Assembly: GCA_030533035.1 (NCBI GenBank)
Contig: JAUNJW010000014.1
Span: 1-15,886, forward strand
Reading direction: 5' to 3'
DNA from: Erysipelotrichaceae bacterium
GTDB lineage: Bacteria; Bacillota_I; Bacilli_A; Erysipelotrichales; Erysipelotrichaceae
Length of the DNA stretch: 15,886 nt
Part shown: positions 13,459 through 15,886 of the stretch, one piece after another
How positions within the stretch are numbered: position 1 is the first letter of the stretch
Layout of the letters: each line of letters starts with the position of its first letter
The notes under the pieces: generated by a model
The model's input: only the letters and a program-made list of their open reading frames with translations
The model's database searches: none
Told to the model about the DNA's origin: nothing
Position numbers and translations under genes: made by a program

Positions 13459-14505
13459 ATGGAAAAAAGTTACAGTGACAGCTATAAGGCAGCCGGCGTT
13501 GATGTTACAGCCGGATACAGATCGGTGGAACTGATCAAATCACATGTTGCCCGCACAACGACACCGCAGGTGCTGGATTCGATCGGCGGCTTCGGCGGAA
13601 TGTTTGCGCCGGATATGAAAAATATGGAAAGACCTGTCTTTGTCTCAGGCACAGACGGCGTCGGCACAAAGGTCAAGCTGGCCTTTATGCTTGATAAACA
13701 CGATACAGTCGGCATTGACTGCGTTGCGATGTGTGTCAACGACATCATCTGCACCGGCGCGAAGCCGCTGTTCTTCCTGGATTACATCGCCTGCGGCAAA
13801 AACATCCCGGAAAAGATCGAACAGATCGTCAAGGGTGTGGCTGAGGGCTGTGTCCAGTCAGGCGCTGCCCTGATCGGCGGTGAAACCGCTGAACACCCGG
13901 GCCTGATGAAGGAAGATGAATACGACCTGGCCGGTTTCTCGGTCGGGATGATCGATGAGAAAAACATTCTCGACAAGGCGGATGTCAAAGCCGGCGACGT
14001 CATCATCGCCCTGCCTTCCAGCGGCGTCCATTCCAACGGCTTCTCGCTGGTCAGAAAGGTTTTCGACATCGAGAACAGCGATTCCTTATATAAATATGAA
14101 GACAGGCTCGGAAAGCCGCTCGGCGAAGTGCTGCTTACTCCGACAAAAATCTATGTCAAACCTGTCCTGAAGCTTCTTGAGGAAGTGAAAGTGAAGTCCA
14201 TCGCCCACATCACCGGCGGCGGCTTCTATGAAAATATGCCCCGTGCCTTTGAGAAGAACCTCAGCGCCGTGGTGCACAAGGGCACATGGAAAGTTCTGCC
14301 GGTCTTTGACCTGATCCAGGAAACCGGAAACATTCCCGAGCATGACATGTACAACACCTTCAACATGGGGGTGGGCATGATCGCGATCGTGGATCCCGCA
14401 GACGCCGCAAGAGCTGTGGAAATCCTCAGGGCGGAAGGAATTGAAGCTTCCGTGATCGGTGAAATGAAGGAAGGTGACCATTCGGTCATCATCGAGGAAA
14501 ACTGA
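13459..14505 (+). CDS. purM: PurM, phosphoribosylformylglycinamidine cyclo-ligase (AIR synthetase)
   Basis: 348 aa, full length. It closes the imidazole ring of FGAM to AIR using ATP, as a cytosolic homodimer. Motifs in order: YxxAGVDVTAGY (9-20), SIGGFGG (41-47), the ATP-binding GTDGVGTK (64-71), MCVNDI (91-96), the glycine-rich GGETAEHPG (140-148), DLAGFSVG (156-163), SSGVHSNGFSL, and HITGGGFYENMPR with TFNMGVGM near the end. AAGGAAG lies 10 nt before the ATG. The stop is one base before purN, so the two are coupled. Confidence 0.96.
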   Translation: MEKSYSDSYKAAGVDVTAGYRSVELIKSHVARTTTPQVLDSIGGFGGMFAPDMKNMERPVFVSGTDGVGTKVKLAFMLDKHDTVGIDCVAMCVNDIICTGAKPLFFLDYIACGKNIPEKIEQIVKGVAEGCVQSGAALIGGETAEHPGLMKEDEYDLAGFSVGMIDEKNILDKADVKAGDVIIALPSSGVHSNGFSLVRKVFDIENSDSLYKYEDRLGKPLGEVLLTPTKIYVKPVLKLLEEVKVKSIAHITGGGFYENMPRAFEKNLSAVVHKGTWKVLPVFDLIQETGNIPEHDMYNTFNMGVGMIAIVDPADAARAVEILRAEGIEASVIGEMKEGDHSVIIEEN

Positions 14506-14506
14506 C

Positions 14507-15109
14507 ATGACAAGAATCGCAGTCATGGTCTCCGGCGGCGGCACAAACCTGCAGGCGCTGATTGACGCTGAAAAAGCAGGAAAGATCCCGCACGGAAAAA
14601 TCACGCTCGTCGTTGCCAGCAATGCCAAAGCCTACGCGCTGGAAAGAGCCGCAAAGGCCGGCATTGAAAGCGCAGTTGTCGCCAGAAAGAATTATGACAG
14701 CCAGCAGGCGTTCGACGAGGCGATTGTCGAAACCCTGAAAGCCCATCAGATTGACATGGTGATTCTGGCCGGTTTCCTGAGCATTCTCGGGGAAACAGTC
14801 ATCAGGGCTTACCCGGACAGAATTATCAATATTCATCCTTCTTTGATTCCTTCCTTCTGCGGCAAAGGCTTCTACGGCCTCAAAGTCCATGAAGCGGCCC
14901 TGGAAAGAGGCGTCAAAGTCACCGGTGCCACTGTGCATCTGGTCAACGAAATCCCCGACGGCGGCCGGATTCTGCTGCAGAAGGCAGTCGCCATCGAAGA
15001 GGGGGATACACCCGAAGTACTTCAGAGAAGAGTTATGGAACAGGCTGAATGGATTCTTCTGCCCCAGGCAGCGGAATTGGTGGCAGCCAGACTGAGTGAG
15101 GAGGAATAA
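14507..15109 (+). CDS. purN: PurN, phosphoribosylglycinamide formyltransferase
   Basis: 200 aa. It transfers a formyl group from 10-formyl-THF to GAR. The N-terminal phosphate loop is SGGGTNLQAL (9-18); the catalytic triad is Asn108, His110 and Asp151 in NIHPSLIPSF (108-117) and EIPDGG (148-153), equivalent to the E. coli N106/H108/D144 set. The start at 14507 is chosen because GAGGAA (14494-14499, inside the purM tail) is 7 nt upstream and homologues begin with this MTRIAVMVSGGG; an in-frame ATG at 14474 would overlap purM by 32 bases without a ribosome site. Its last Glu codons (GAGGAGGAA) double as the ribosome site of the next gene. Confidence 0.96.
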   Translation: MTRIAVMVSGGGTNLQALIDAEKAGKIPHGKITLVVASNAKAYALERAAKAGIESAVVARKNYDSQQAFDEAIVETLKAHQIDMVILAGFLSILGETVIRAYPDRIINIHPSLIPSFCGKGFYGLKVHEAALERGVKVTGATVHLVNEIPDGGRILLQKAVAIEEGDTPEVLQRRVMEQAEWILLPQAAELVAARLSEEE

Positions 15110-15111
15110 AC

Positions 15112-15822
15112 ATGAAGGCAGTCAACTTATTTGATTATCTCAGCGGAAACGAATATCCCGGCCGCGGCATCGCCGTCGGCAGAACACCCTGCGGAAAGAA
15201 GATGCGCATCGCCTACTTCATCATGGGCAGAAGCGAAAACAGCAGAAACAGAATCTTCGTCACTGAAGGCGAAGGCATCCGCACGGAAGCGTATGATCCT
15301 TCCAAAATGAAGGATCCTTCCCTGATCATCTACGCGCCGGTCAGAGTATTTGAAGACACAACCATCGTCACCAACGGCGATCAGACAGATACCATTTATG
15401 ATTTCATGGCAGCAGGCAAGAGCTTCGAAGACGCCCTGCGCACAAGAACTTATGAACCGGACGGACCCAACTGGACTCCGAGAATCTCCGCCGCAGTCAA
15501 AGGCGGCTCCTATCAGATGTCAATTCTCAAGAGCGCGGACGGCAATCCGGACAGCACCCACAGACAGTTCTTCGATTTCACAAACGAGCTGAACGGCTGC
15601 GGCCACATCATCCATACATACCGTGAAAACGGCAATCCGATTCCTTCCTTCGAAGGCGAGCCGGTTTTATGGGAAATGGAAAAGATGCCGTTTGACGAAT
15701 GGAGCGACAAGGTCTGGGCATCACTGAACAAAGACAACAAGGTTTCCCTGTTTACAAGAGCCATCGATATCGAAACAGGCGACACAGAGACAAGAATCTA
15801 TAACAAGCATGAGGAGGAATAA
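15112..15822 (+). CDS. PurO-type IMP cyclohydrolase
   Basis: 236 aa, matching the stand-alone IMP cyclohydrolase family first known from archaea (PurO) and also found in some Bacillota. It performs the last step of de novo synthesis, closing FAICAR to IMP, a job done in most bacteria by the N-terminal domain of PurH. Conserved segments seen: YPGRGI (15-20), the Arg/Ser/Asn-rich GRSENSRNR (39-47), DPSKMKDPSLIIY (62-74), VTNGDQTDTIYD (86-97), RTRTYEPD (110-117) and NWTPRISA (120-127). It sits between purN and a gene starting like AICAR formyltransferase, exactly where its substrate is made. Ribosome site GAGGAGGA lies 6 nt upstream inside the end of purN. Confidence 0.88.
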   Translation: MKAVNLFDYLSGNEYPGRGIAVGRTPCGKKMRIAYFIMGRSENSRNRIFVTEGEGIRTEAYDPSKMKDPSLIIYAPVRVFEDTTIVTNGDQTDTIYDFMAAGKSFEDALRTRTYEPDGPNWTPRISAAVKGGSYQMSILKSADGNPDSTHRQFFDFTNELNGCGHIIHTYRENGNPIPSFEGEPVLWEMEKMPFDEWSDKVWASLNKDNKVSLFTRAIDIETGDTETRIYNKHEEE

Positions 15823-15827
15823 GAACC

Positions 15828-15886
15828 ATGGCTAAGGAACTCGAACTGAAATACGGCTGCAACCCCAACCAGAAACCGTCCAGAAT
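15828..15886 (+). CDS. AICAR formyltransferase (PurH C-terminal-like), cut by window end
   Basis: Only 19 full codons are present. The start reads MAKELELKYGCNPNQKPSR; LKYGCNPNQ corresponds to the LRYGENPHQ-type motif at the start of the AICAR transformylase domain of PurH. A stand-alone transformylase following a PurO-type cyclohydrolase is the known split arrangement. GAGGAGG (15811-15817), formed by the last Glu codons of the upstream gene, is 10 nt before the ATG. The gene continues beyond the window. Confidence 0.75.
   Translation, partial: MAKELELKYGCNPNQKPSR

Noticed and set aside
1..15886. CRISPR, tRNA/rRNA, insertion sequence, prophage or toxin-antitoxin elements
   Set aside because: No regularly spaced repeats, cloverleaf-like genes, transposase motifs or terminal inverted repeats were seen. 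The tandem CAATYAAATTG repeat is an operator, not an array.

Overview
The window looks like a chromosomal segment of a low- to mid-GC Bacillota (Firmicutes) bacterium, probably a gut-type anaerobe. The signs are strong GGAGG-type ribosome sites, intrinsic terminators, a heterodimeric ABC exporter of the Bacillota type, an OhrR regulator with a Bacillus-like operator, and a purine operon with a separate PurO-type IMP cyclohydrolase. Clostridia or Erysipelotrichia are plausible, but the sequence alone does not settle the class. I see no rRNA, tRNA, CRISPR array, insertion sequence or phage gene.

Region 1 (47-2564, + strand) is a compact redox/metal operon. It holds a thioredoxin-reductase-like flavoprotein that keeps the CxxC but lacks recognisable NADPH motifs, an OhrR-type MarR regulator with the peroxide-sensing Cys15, and a CDF cation exporter with the N-D-D-D metal site typical of manganese exporters. 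The promoter carries a tandem OhrR box and the operon ends in a terminator. Region 2 (2635-4317) is a single SWIM zinc-finger protein with a long helical C-terminus, ending at a bidirectional terminator. Region 3 (minus strand, 5466 down to 4363) is a putative TIM-barrel glycosidase-like protein. Region 4 (minus strand, 10907 down to 5556) is a heterodimeric ABC exporter whose two genes overlap. A UUCG-loop terminator lies directly after the second ABC gene, and a CapA-family membrane-anchored protein follows, apparently with its own -10 element immediately before its start codon.

Region 5 (10995-12662, + strand) is an sce7726-family PD-(D/E)XK-like protein abutting a MocR-type GntR/aminotransferase regulator that stops before the C-terminal small domain. 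Region 6 (12670 to the window end) is a de novo purine operon: purE, purM, purN, a PurO-type IMP cyclohydrolase, and the start of a separate AICAR formyltransferase. It is preceded by a roughly 200-nt leader with a promoter, several hairpins, a 34-codon upstream ORF with a good ribosome site, and a strong intrinsic terminator ending only a few bases before the purE ribosome site.

The two most interesting places are this purine leader, which looks like a transcription attenuator of no class I recognise and may be coupled to translation of the small ORF, and the OhrR-controlled operon, which pairs a classic organic-hydroperoxide switch with an unusual reductase and a manganese exporter instead of an Ohr peroxidase.
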